In this document: in pieces, positions 1-12,399 of the stretch
How the letters are laid out: every line of letters begins with the position of its first letter
Numbering within the stretch: position 1 is the first letter of the stretch
Source: Paragorgia papillata
Lineage: Eukaryota > Cnidaria > Anthozoa > Scleralcyonacea > Coralliidae
DNA length: 64,000 bases
Reading direction: 5' to 3'
Assembly: GCA_035771165.1 (NCBI GenBank)
Contig: JAWNZC010000301.1
Coordinates: 143,803 to 207,802 of the forward strand
Position numbers and translations under genes: made by a program
The notes under the pieces: model-generated
Told to the model about the DNA's origin: nothing
The model's database searches: none
What the model saw: the letters and a program-made list of their open reading frames with translations, nothing else

Positions 1-840
1 TGATTCCCTCAACAACACCAATTTTAGCAGTTTTGCCACGTTCAAATGTTGAAAAACGTTTATCTCGCCAGTCTGAGTCGAAAAAAGTTTTTCTCCGAAT
101 AAAACTCCAAGTGCCAAATTATCGGTGAAAATGATGTTTCTGACCAGAAATTAGGAAAACAACACATTTGGAATGATTCCCTCAACTTTCCAATTTTGCC
201 ACGTTCAAAATGTTGAAAAACGCTGATCTCGCCATTCTGAGTCGAAAAAAGTTTTTTTGCCGAATAGGATTCCAAATGCCAAATTATCGGTGAAAATGAT
301 GTTTCAAACCAGAAACGAGCAAAACAACACATTTGGAATGATTCCCTCAACAACAAAAATTTTAGCAGGTTTGCCACGTTCAAAATGTTGAAAAACGCTT
401 ATCTCACCATTCTGAGTCGAAAAAAGTTTTTTCCCGAATAAGACTCCAAGTGCCAAATTATCGGTGAAAATGATGTTTCAAACCAGAAACTAGCAAAACA
501 AACACATTTGGAATGATTCCCCTTTTGGCAGTTTTGCCACGTTCAAAATGTTGAAAAACGCTGATCTGGCCATTCTGAGTCGAAAAAAGTTTTTTGCCGA
601 ATAGGACTCCAAATGCCAAATTATCGGTGAAAATGATGTTTCTGACCAGAAACTAGGAAAACAACACATTTGGAATGATTCCCTCAACTTTCCAATTTTA
701 CCACGTTCAAAATGTTGAAAAACACTTATCTCGCCATTCTGAGTCGAAAAAAGTTTTTTGCCGAATAGGACTCCAAGTGCCAAATTATCGGTGAAAATGA
801 TGTTTCTCACCAGAAACGAGCAAAACAACACATTTGGAAT
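1..840 (+). repeat. Five-monomer higher-order cassette
   Basis: Five distinguishable monomer types follow in fixed order. Type D has CAACACCAATTTTAGCAG, cgtttatctcgccag and ctccgaataaaac. Type A1 has cgctgatctcgcc and gaataggattcc. Type B has caacaaaaattttagcag and cgcttatctcacc. Type C has cccttttggcag and ctgatctggcc. Type A2 has cacttatctcgcc. The same order recurs near 3,708-4,547 and 5,884-6,720, and parts of it in many other places. The cassette is about 835-840 bp. This is a higher-order repeat in the sense used for alphoid DNA. Confidence 0.75.
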
Positions 841-3707
841 AATTCCCTCAACAACACCAATTTTAGCAGTTTTGCCACGTTCAAATGTTGAAAAACGTTT
901 ATCTCGCCAGTCTGAGTCGAAAAAAGTTTTTCTCCGAATAAAACTCCAAGTGCCAAATTATCGGTGAAAATGATGTTTCTGACCAGAAATTAGGAAAACA
1001 ACACATTTGGAATGATTCCCTCAACTTTCCAATTTTGACACGTTCAAAATGTTGAAAAACACTTATCTCGCCATTCTGAGTCGAAAAAAGTTTTTTGCCG
1101 AATAGGACTCCAAATGCCAAATTATCGGTGAAAATGATGTTTCAAACCAGAAACGAGCAAAACAACACATTTGGAATGATTCCCTCAACAACACCAATTT
1201 TAGCAATTTTGCCACGTTCAAAATGTTGAAAAACGCTTATCTCACCATTCTGAGTCGAAAAAAGTTTTTTCCCGAATAAGACTCCAAGTGCCAAATTATC
1301 GGTGAAAATGATGTTTCAAACCAGAAACTAGCAAAACAACACATTTGGAATGATTCCCTTTTGGCAGTTTTGCCACGTTCAAAATGTTGAAAAACGCTGA
1401 TCTGGCCATTCTGAGTCGAAAAAAGTTTTTTGCCGAATAGGACTCGAAATGCCAAATTATCGGTGAAAATGATGTTTCTGACCAGAAACTAGGAAAACAA
1501 CACATTTGGAATGATTCCCTCAACTTTCCAATTTTGCCACGTTCAAAATGTTGAAAAACACTTATCTCGCCATTCTGAGTCGAAAAAAGTTTTTTGCCGA
1601 ATAGGACTCCAAATGCCAAATTATCGGTGAAAATGATGTTTCTGACCAGAAACTAGCAAAACAACACATTTGGAATGATTCCCTCAACTTTCCAATTTTG
1701 ACACGTTCAAAATGTTGAAAAACGCTGATCTCGCCATTCTGAGTCGAAAAAAGTTTTTTGCCGAATAGGATTCCAAATGCCAAATTATCGGTGAAAATGA
1801 TGTTTCAAACCAGAAACGAGCAAAACAACACATTTGGAATGATTCCCTCAACAACACCAATTTTAGCAGTTTTGCCACGTTCAAAATGTTGAAAAACGCT
1901 TATCTCACCATTCTGAGTCGAAAAAAGTTTTTTCCCGAATAAGACTCCAAGTGGCAAATTATCGGTGAAAATGAAGTTTCTGACCAGAAACTAGCAAAAC
2001 AACACATTTGGAATGATTCCCTCAACTTTTGAATTTTGGCAGTTTTGCCACGTTCAAAATGTTGAAAAACGCTTATCTCACCATTCTGAATCGAAAAAAG
2101 TTTTTCACCAAATAAGACTCCAAGTGCCAAATTATCGGTGAAAATGATGTTTCTGACCAGAAACGAGCAAAACAACACATTTGGAATAATTCCCTCAACA
2201 ACACCAATTTTAGCAGTTTTGCCACATTCAAATGTTGAAAAACGTTTATCTCGCCAGTCTGAGTCGAAAAAAGTTTTTTACCGAATAAGACTCCAAGTGC
2301 CAAATTATCGGTGAAAATGATGTTTCTGACCAGAAACTAGCAAAACAACACATTTGGAATGATTCCCTCAACTTTTCAATTTTGGCAGTTTTGCCACGTT
2401 CAAAATGTTGAAAAACGCTTATCTCACCATTCTGAGTCGAAAAAAGTTTTTTCCGAATAAGACTCCAAGTGCCAAATTATCGGTGAAAATGATGTTTCTG
2501 ACCAGAAACTAGGAAAACAACACATTTGGAATGATTCCCTCAACTTTCCAATTTTGGCAGTTTTGCCACGTTCAAAATGTTGAAAAACGCTTATCTCACC
2601 ATTCTGAGTCGAAAAAAGTTTTTCACCGAATAAGACTCCAAGTGCCAAATTATCGGTGAAAATGATGTTTCTGACCAGAAAGGAGCAAAACAACACATTT
2701 GGAATAATTCCCTCAACAACACCAATTTTAGCAGTTTTGCCACGTTCAAATGTTGAAAAACGTTTATCTCGCCAGTCTAAGTCGAAAAAAGTTTTTTACC
2801 GAATAAGACTCCAAGTGCCAAATTATCGGTGAAAATGATGTTTCTGACCAGAAATTAGGAAAACAACACATTTGGAATGATTCCCTCAACTTTCCAATTT
2901 TGCCACGTTCAAAATGTTGAAAAACGCTGATCTCGCCATTCTGAGTCGAAAAAAGTTTTTTCCCGAATAAGACTCCAAGTGCCAAATTATCGGTGAAAAT
3001 GATGTTTTCTGACCAGAAACTAGCAAAACAACACATTTGGAATGATTCCCTTTTGGCAGTTTTGCCACGTTCAAAATGTTGAAAAAACGCTGATCTGGCC
3101 ATTCTGAGTCGAAAAAAGTTTTTTTGCCGAATAGGACTCCAAATGCCAAATTATCGGTGAAAATGATGTTTCTGACCAGAAACTAGGAAAACAACACATT
3201 TGGAATGATTCCCTCAACTTTCCAATTTTGCCACGTTCAAAATGTTGAAAAACACTTATCTCGCCATTCTGAGTCGAAAAAAGTTTTTTGCCGAATAGGA
3301 CTCCAAATGCCAAATTATCGGTGAAAATGATGTTTCTGACCAGAAACGAGCAAAACAACACATTTGGAATAATTCCCTCAACAACACCAATTTTAGCAGT
3401 TTTGCCACGTTCAAAATGTTGAAAAACGTTTATCTCGCCAGTCTGAGTCGAAAAAAGTTTTTTCCCGAATAAGACTCCAAGTGCCAAATTATCGGTGAAA
3501 ATGATGTTTCTGACCAGAAACTAGGAAAACAACACATTTGGAATGATTCCCTCAACTTTCCAATTTTGCCACGTTCAAAATGTTGAAAAACGCTGATCTC
3601 GCCATTCTGAGTCGAAAAAAGTTTTTTGCCGAATAGGATTCCAAATGCCAAATTATCGGTGAAAATGATGTTTCAAACCAGAAACGAGCAAAACAACACA
3701 TTTGGAA

Positions 3708-5591
3708 TGATTCCCTCAACAACACCAATTTTAGCAGTTTTGCCACGTTCAAATGTTGAAAAACGTTTATCTCGCCAGTCTGAGTCGAAAAAAGTTTTTT
3801 GCCGAATAAAACTCCAAGTGCCAAATTAATCGGTGAAAATGATGTTTCTGACCAGAAATTAGGAAAACAACACATTTGGAATGATTCCCTCAACTTTCCA
3901 ATTTTGCCACGTTCAAAATGTTGAAAAACGCTGATCTCGCCATTCTGAGTCGAAAAAAGTTTTTTGCCGAATAGGATTCCAAATGCCAAATTATCGGTGA
4001 AAATGATGTTTCAAACCAGAAACGAGCAAAACAACACATTTGGAATGATTCCCTCAACAACAAAAATTTTAGCAGTTTTGCCACGTTCAAAATGTTGAAA
4101 AACGCTTATCTCACCATTCTGAGTCGAAAAAAGTTTTTTCCCGAATAAGACTCCAAGTGCCAAATTATCGGTGAAAATGATGTTTCAAACCAGAAACTAG
4201 CAAAACAACACATTTGGAATGATTCCCTTTTGGCAGTTTTGCCACGTTCAAAATGTTGAAAAACGCTGATCTGGCCATTCTGAGTCGAAAAAAGTTTTTT
4301 GCCGAATAGGACTCCAAATGCCAAATTATCGGTGAAAATGATGTTTCTGACCAGAAACTAGCAAAACAACACATTTGGAATGATTCCCTCAACTTTCCAA
4401 TTTTACCACGTTCAAAATGTTGAAAAACACTTATCTCGCCATTCTGAGTCGAAAAAAGTTTTTTGCCGAATAGGACTCCAAGTGCCAAATTATCGGTGAA
4501 AATGATGTTTCTGACCAGAAACGAGCAAAACAACACATTTGGAATAATTCCCTCAACAACACCAATTTTAGCAGTTTTGCCACGTTCAAATGTTGAAAAA
4601 CGTTTATCTCGCCAGTCTGAGTCGAAAAAAGTTTTTTTCCGAATAAGACTCCAAGTGCCAAATTATCGGTGAAAATGATGTTTCTGACCAGAAACTAGGA
4701 AAACAACACATTTGGAATGATTCCCTCAACTTTCCAATTTTGCCACGTTCAAAATGTTGAAAAACACTTATCTCGCCATTCTGAGTCGAAAAAAGTTTTT
4801 TGCCGAATAGGACTCCAAATGCCAAATTATCGGTGAAAATGATGTTTCTGACCAGAAACGAGCAAAACAACACATTTGGAATGATTCCCTCAACAACACC
4901 AATTTTAGCAATTTTGCCACGTTCAAAATGTTGAAAAACGCTTATCTCACCATTCTGATTCGAAAAAAGTTTTTTTCCCGAATAAGACTCCAAGTGCCAA
5001 ATTATCGGTGAAAATGATGTTTCAAACCAGAAACTAGCAAAACAACACATTTGGAATGAATTCCCTTTTGGCAGTTTTGCCACGTTCAAAATGTTGAAAA
5101 ACGCTGATCTGGCCATTCTGAGTCGAAAAAAGTTTTTTGCCGAATAGGACTCGAAATGCCAAATTATCGGTGAAAATGATGTTTCTGACCAGAAACTAGG
5201 AAAACAACACATTTGGAATGATTCCCTCAACTTTCCAATTTTACCACGTTCAAAATGTTGAAAAACACTTATCTCGCCATTCTGAGTCGAAAAAAGTTTT
5301 TTGCCGAATAGGACTCCAAATGCCAAATTATCGGTGAAAATGATGTTTCTGACCAGAAACTAGCAAAACAACACATTTGGAATGATTCCCTCAACTTTCC
5401 AATTTTGACACGTTCAAAATGTTGAAAAACGCTGATCTCGCCATTCTGAGTCGAAAAAAGTTTTTTGCCGAATAGGATTCCAAATGCCAAATTATCGGTG
5501 AAAATGATGTTTCAAACCAGAAACGAGCAAAACAACACATTTGGAATGATTCCCTCAACAACACCAATTTTAGCAGTTTTGCCACGTTCAA
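3708..5591 (+). repeat. Segmental copy of 1-1,884 (offset about 3.7 kb)
   Basis: The monomer order and private variants of 1-1,884 reappear here with a nearly constant offset of 3,705-3,707 bp. Shared private variants include the 'gacacg' variant of 'gccacg' and the ctgatctggcc monomers. A second offset of about 2,176 bp links this block to 5,884-6,720. Homogenisation has therefore copied multi-monomer blocks, not single monomers. Confidence 0.7.
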
Positions 5592-8500
5592 AATGTTGAA
5601 AAACGCTTATCTCACCATTCTGAGTCGAAAAAAGTTTTTTCCCGAATAAGACTCCAAATACCAAATTATCGGTGAAAATGATGTTTCTGACCAGAAACTA
5701 GCAAAACAACACATTTGGAATGATTCCCTCAACTTTCCAATTTTGCCACGTTCAAAATGTTGAAAAACGCTGATCTCGCCATTCTGAGTCGAAAAAAGTT
5801 TTTTGCCGAATAGGATTCCAAATGCCAAATTATCGGTGAAAATGATGTTTCAAACCAGAAACGAGCAAAACAACACATTTGGAATGATTCCCTCAACAAC
5901 ACCAATTTTAGCAGTTTTGCCACGTTCAAATGTTGAAAAACGTTTATCTCGCCAGTCTGAGTCGAAAAAAGTTTTTCTCCGAATAAAACTCCAAGTGCCA
6001 AATTATCGGTGAAAATGATGTTTCTGACCAGAAATTAGGAAAACAACACATTTGGAATGATTCCCTCAACTTTCCAATTTTGCCACGTTCAAAATGTTGA
6101 AAAACGCTGATCTCGCCATTCTGAGTCGAAAAAAGTTTTTTGCCGAATAGGATTCCAAATGCCAAATTATCGGTGAAAATGATGTTTCAAACCAGAAACG
6201 AGCAAAACAACACATTTGGAATGATTCCCTCAACAACAAAAATTTTAGCAGTTTTGCCACGTTCAAAATGTTGAAAAACGCTTATCTCACCATTCTGAGT
6301 CGAAAAAATTTTTTTCCCGAATAAGACTCCAAGTGCCAAATTATCGGTGAAAATGATGTTTCAAACCAGAAACTAGCAAAACAACACATTTGGAATGATT
6401 CCCTTTTGGCAGTTTTGCCACGTTCAAAATGTTGAAAAACGCTGATCTGGCCATTCTGAGTCGAAAAAAGTTTTTTGCCGAATAGGACTCCAAATGCCAA
6501 ATTATCGGTGAAAATGATGTTTCTGACCAGAAACTAGCAAAACAACACATTTGGAATGATTCCCTCAACTTTCCAATTTTACCACGTTCAAAATGTTGAA
6601 AAACACTTATCTCGCCATTCTGAGTCGAAAAAAGTTTTTTGCCGAATAGGACTCCAAATGCCAAATTATCGGTGAAAATGATGTTTCAAACCAGAAACGA
6701 GCAAAACAACACATTTGGAATGATTCCCTCAACAACACCAATTTTAGCAGTTTTGCCACGTTCAAAATGTTGAAAAACGCTTATCTCACCATTCTGAGTC
6801 GAAAAAAGTTTTTTGCCGAATAGGACTCCAAATGCCAAATTATCGGTGAAAATGATGTTTCTGACCAGAAACTAGCAAAACAACACATTTGGAATGATTC
6901 CCTCAACTTTTCAATTTTGGCAGTTTTGCCACGTTCAAAATGTTGAAAAACGCTTATCTCACCATTCTGAGTCGAAAAAAGTTTTTTCCCGAATAAGACT
7001 CCAAGTGCCAAATTATCGGTGAAAATGATGTTTCTGACCAGAAACGAGCAAAACAACACATTTGGAATAATTCCCTCAACAACACCAATTTTAGCAGTTT
7101 TGCCAGGTTCAAATGTTGAAAAACGTTTATCTCGCCAGTCTGAGTCGAAAAAAGTTTTTCTCCGAATAAAACTCCAAGTGCCAAATTATCGGTGAAAATG
7201 ATGTTTCTGACCAGAAATTAGGAAAACAACACATTTGGAATGATTCCCTCAACTTTCCAATTTTGCCACGTTCAAAATGTTGAAAAACGCTGATCTCGCC
7301 ATTCTGAGACGAAAAAAGTTTTTTGCCGAATAGGATTCCAAATGCCAAATTATCGGTGAAAATGATGTTTCAAACCAGAAACGAGCAAAACAACACATTT
7401 GGAATGATTCCCTCAACAACACCAATTTTAGCAGTTTTGCCACGTTCAAAATGTTGAAAAACGCTTATCTCACCATTCTGAGTCGAAAAAAGTTTTTTCC
7501 CGAATAAGACTCCAAATGCCAAATTATCGGTGAAAATGATGTTTCTGACCAGAAACTAGCAAAACAACACATTTGGAATGATTCCCTCAACTTTTCAATT
7601 TTGGCAGTTTTGCCACGTTCAAAATGTTGAAAAACGCTTATCTCACCATTCTGAGTCGAAAAAAGTTTTTCACCGAATAAGACTCCAAGTGCCAAATTAT
7701 AGGTGAAAATGATGTTTCTGACCAGAAAGGAGCAAAACAACACATTTGGAATAATTCCCTCAACAACACCAATTTTAGCAGTTTTGCCACGTTCAAATGT
7801 TGAAAAACGTTTATCTCGCCAGTCTAAGTCGAAAAAAGTTTTTTACCGAATAAGACTCCAAGTGCCAAATTATCGGTGAAAATGATGTTTCTGACCAGAA
7901 ATTAGGAAAACAACACATTTGGAATGATTCCCTCAACTTTCCAATTTTGCACGTTCAAAATGTTGAAAAACGCTGATCTCGCCATTCTGAGTCGAAAAAA
8001 GTTTTTTGCCGAATAGGATTCCAAATGCCAAATTATCGGTGAAAATGATGTTTCAAACCAGAAACGAGCAAAACAACACATTTGGAATGATTCCCTCAAC
8101 AACAAAAATTTTAGCAGTTTTGCCACGTTCAAAATGTTGAAAAACGCTTATCTCACCATTCTGAGTCGAAAAAAGTTTTTTCCCGAATAAGACTCCAAGT
8201 GCCAAATTATCGGTGAAAATGATGTTTCAAACCAGAAACTAGCAAAACAACACGTTTGGAATGATTCCCTCAAAATTTCAATTTTGGCAGTTTTGCCACG
8301 TTCAAAATGTTGAAAAACGCTTATCTCACCATTCTGAGTCGAAAAAAGTTTTTCACCGAATAAGACTCCAAGTGCCAAATTATAGGTGAAAATGATGTTT
8401 CTGACCAGAAAGGAGCAAAACAACACATTTGGAATAATTCCCTCAACAACACCAATTTTAGCAGTTTTGCCACGTTCAAATGTTGAAAAACGTTTATCTC

Positions 8501-11500
8501 GCCAGTCTAAGTCGAAAAAAGTTTTTTACCGAATAAGACTCCAAGTGCCAAATTATCGGTGAAAATGATGTTTCTGACCAGAAATTAGGAAAACAACACA
8601 TTTGGAATGATTCCCTCAACTTTCCAATTTTGCCACGTTCAAAATGTTGAAAAACGCTGATCTCGCCATTCTGAGTCGAAAAAAGTTTTTTGCCGAATAG
8701 GATTCCAAATGCCAAATTATCGGTGAAAATGATGTTTCAAACCAGAAACGAGCAAAACAACACATTTGGAATGATTCCCTCAACAACAAAAATTTTAGCA
8801 GTTTTGCCACGTTCAAAATGTTGAAAAACGCTTATCTCACCATTCTGTGTCGAAAAAAGTTTTTTCCCGAATAAGGCTCCAAGTGCCAAATTATCGGTGA
8901 AAATGATGTTTCAAACCAGAAACTAGCAAAACAACACGTTTGGAATGATTCCCTCAAAATTTCAATTTTGGCAGTTTTGCCATGTTCAAATGTTGAAAAA
9001 CGCTTATCTTGCCATTCTGAGTCGAAAAAAGTTTTTTTCCGAATAAGACTCCAAGTGCCAAATTATCGGTGAAAATGATGTTTCTGACCAGAAACTAGCA
9101 AAACAACACATTTGGAATGATTCCCTAAACTTTTCAATTTTGGCAGTTTGCCACGTTCAAAATGTTGAAAAATGCTTATCTCACCATTCTGAGTCGAAAA
9201 AAGTTTTTTCACCGAATAAGACTCCAAGTGCCAAATTATCGGTGAAAATGATGTTTCTGACCAGAAACGAGCAAAACAACACATTTGGAATAATTCCCTC
9301 AACAACACCAATTTTAGCAGTTTTGCCACGTTCAAATGTTGAAAAACGTTTATCTCGCCAGTCTGAGTCGAAAAAAGTTTTTTCCCGAATAAGACTCCAA
9401 GTGCCAAATTATCGGTGAAAATGATGTTTCTGACCAGAAACTAGGAAAACAACACATTTGGAATGATTCCCTCAACTTTCCAATTTTGCCACGTTCAAAA
9501 TGTTGAAAAACGCTTATCTCGCCATTCTGAGTCGAAAAAAGTTTTTTGCCGAATAGGACTCCAAATGCCAAATTATCGGTGAAAATGATGTTTCAAACCA
9601 GAAACGAGCAAAACAACACATTTGGAATGATTCCCTCAACAACACCAATTTTAGCAGTTTTGCCACGTTCAAATGTTGAAAAACGTTTATCTCGCCAGTC
9701 TGAGTCGAAAAAAGTTTTTCTCCGAATAAAACTCCAAGTGCCAAATTATCGGTGAAAATGATGTTTCTGACCAGAAATTAGGAAAACAACACATTTGGAA
9801 TGATTCCCTCAACTTTCCAATTTTGCCACGTTCAAAATGTTTGAAAAACGCTGATCTCGCCATTCTGAGTCGAAAAAAGTTTTTTGCCGAATAGGATTCC
9901 AAATGCCAAATTATCGGTGAAAATGATGTTTCAAACCAGAAACGAGCAAAACAACACATTTGGAATGATTCCCTCAACAACAAAAATTTTAGCAGTTTTG
10001 CCACGTTCAAAATGTTGAAAAACGCTTATCTCACCATTCTGAGTCGAAAAAAAAGTTTTTTTTCCCGAATAAGACTCCAAGTGCCAAATTATCGGTGAAA
10101 ATGATGTTTCAAACCAGAAACTAGCAAAACAACACGTTTGGAATGATTCCCTCAAAATTTCAATTTTGGCAGTTTTGCCATGTTCAAATGTTGAAAAACG
10201 CTTATCTCGCCATTCTGAGTCGAAAAAAGTTTTTTTCCGAATAAGACTCCAAGTGCCAAATTATCGGTGAAAATGATGTTTCTGACCAGAAACTAGCAAA
10301 ACAACACATTTGGAATGATTCCCTCAACTTTTCAATTTTGGCAGTTTTGCCACGTTCAAAATGTTGAAAAACGCTTATCTCACCATTCTGAGTCGAAAAA
10401 AGTTTTTACCGAATAAGACTCCAAGTGCCAAATTATCGGTGAAAATGATGTTTCTGACCAGAAACTAGCAAAACAACACATTTGGAATGATTCCCTCAAC
10501 TTTTCAATTTTGCCACCTTCAAAATGTTGAAAAACGCTGATCTGGCCATTCTGAGTCGAAAAAAGTTTTTTGCCGAATAGGACTCCAAATGCCAAATTAT
10601 CGGTGAAAATGATGTTTCTGACCAGAAACTAGGAAAACAACACATTTGGAATGATTCCCTCAACTTTTCAATTTTGGCAGTTTTGCCACGTTCAAATGTT
10701 GAAAAACGTTTATCTCGCCAGTCTGAGTCGAAAAAAGTTTTTCTCCGAATAAAACTCCAAGTGCCAAATTATCGGTGAAAATGATGTTTCTGACCAGAAA
10801 TTAGGAAAACAACACATTTGGAATGATTCCCTCAACTTTCCAATTTTGCCACGTTCAAAATGTTGAAAAACGCTGATCTCGCCATTCTGAGTCGAAAAAA
10901 GTTTTTTGCCGAATAGGATTCCAAATGCCAAATTATCGGTGAAAATGATGTTTCAAACCAGAAACGAGCAAAACAACACATTTGGAATGATTCCCTCAAC
11001 AACAAAAATTTTAGCAGTTTTGCCACGTTCAAAATGTTGAAAAACGCTTATCTCACCATTCTGAGTCGAAAAAAGTTTTTTCCCGAATAAGACTCCAAGT
11101 GCCAAATTATCGGTGAAAATGATGTTTCAAACCAGAAACTAGCAAAACAACACGTTTGGAATGATTCCCTCAAAATTTCAATTTTGGCAGTTTTGCCATG
11201 TTCAAATGTTGAAAAACGCTTATCTCGCCATTCTGAGTCGAAAAAAGTTTTTTTCCGAATAAGACTCCAAGTGCCAAATTATCGGTGAAAATGATATTTC
11301 TGACCAGAAACTAGCAAAACAACACATTTGGAATGATTCCCTCAAATTTTCAATTTTGGCAGTTTTGCCGCGTTCAAAATGTTGAAAAACGCTTATCTCA
11401 CCATTCTGAGTCGAAAAAAGTTTTTACCCGAATAAGACTCCAAGTGCCAAATTATCGGTGAAAATGATGTTTCTGACCAGAAACTAGCAAAACAACACAT

Positions 11501-12399
11501 TTGGAATGATTCCCTCAACTTTTCAATTTTGCCACCTTCAAAATGTTGAAAAACGCTGATCTGGCCATTCTGAGTCGAAAAAAGTTTTTTGCCGAATAGG
11601 ACTCCAAATGCCAAATTATCGGTGAAAATGATGTTTCTGACCAGAAACTAGGAAAACAACACGTTTGAATTGATTCCCTCAACTTTCCAATTTTGCCACG
11701 TTCAAAATGTTGAAAAAGGCTTATCTCGCCATTCTGAGTCGAAAAAAGTTTTTTTCCGAATAAGACTCCAAATGCCAAATTATCGGTGAAAATGATGTTT
11801 CGGACCAGAAACTAGCAAAACAACACATTTGGAATGATTCCCTCAACTTTTCAATTTTAACATTTTTGCCACGTTCAAATGTTGAAAAACGCTTATCTCA
11901 CCATTCTGAGTCGAAAAAAGTTTTTTTCCGAATAAGACTCCAAGTGCCAAATTATCGGTGAAAATTATGTTTCTGACCAGAAACTAGCAAAACAACACAT
12001 TTGGAATGATTCCCTCAACTTTTCAATTTTGCCACGTTCAAAATGTTGAAAAACGCTTATCTCACCATTCTGAGTCGAAAAAAGTTTTTTGCCGAATAGG
12101 ACTCCAAATGGCAAATTATCGGTGAAAATGATGTTTCTGACCAGAAACTAGCAAAACAACACATTTGGAATGATTCCCTCAACAACACCAATTTTAGCAG
12201 TTTTGCCACGTTCAAATGTTGAAAAACGTTTATCTCGCCAGTCTGAGTCGAAAAAAGTTTTTCTCCGAATAAAACTCCAAGTGCCAAATTATCGGTGAAA
12301 ATGATGTTTCTGACCAGAAATTAGGAAAACAACACATTTGGAATGATTCCCTCAACTTTCCAATTTTGCCACGTTCAAAATGTTGAAAAACGCTGATCT

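Noticed and set aside
4604..5326. 240-codon minus-strand open frame, and dozens of related frames of 60-190 codons across both satellite arms
   Set aside because: They repeat with the monomer period, change frame whenever monomer length changes, and encode the same RESFQMCCFASFWSETSF-type text. There is no start context, splice logic or family resemblance. They are by-products of a stop-poor repeat strand.
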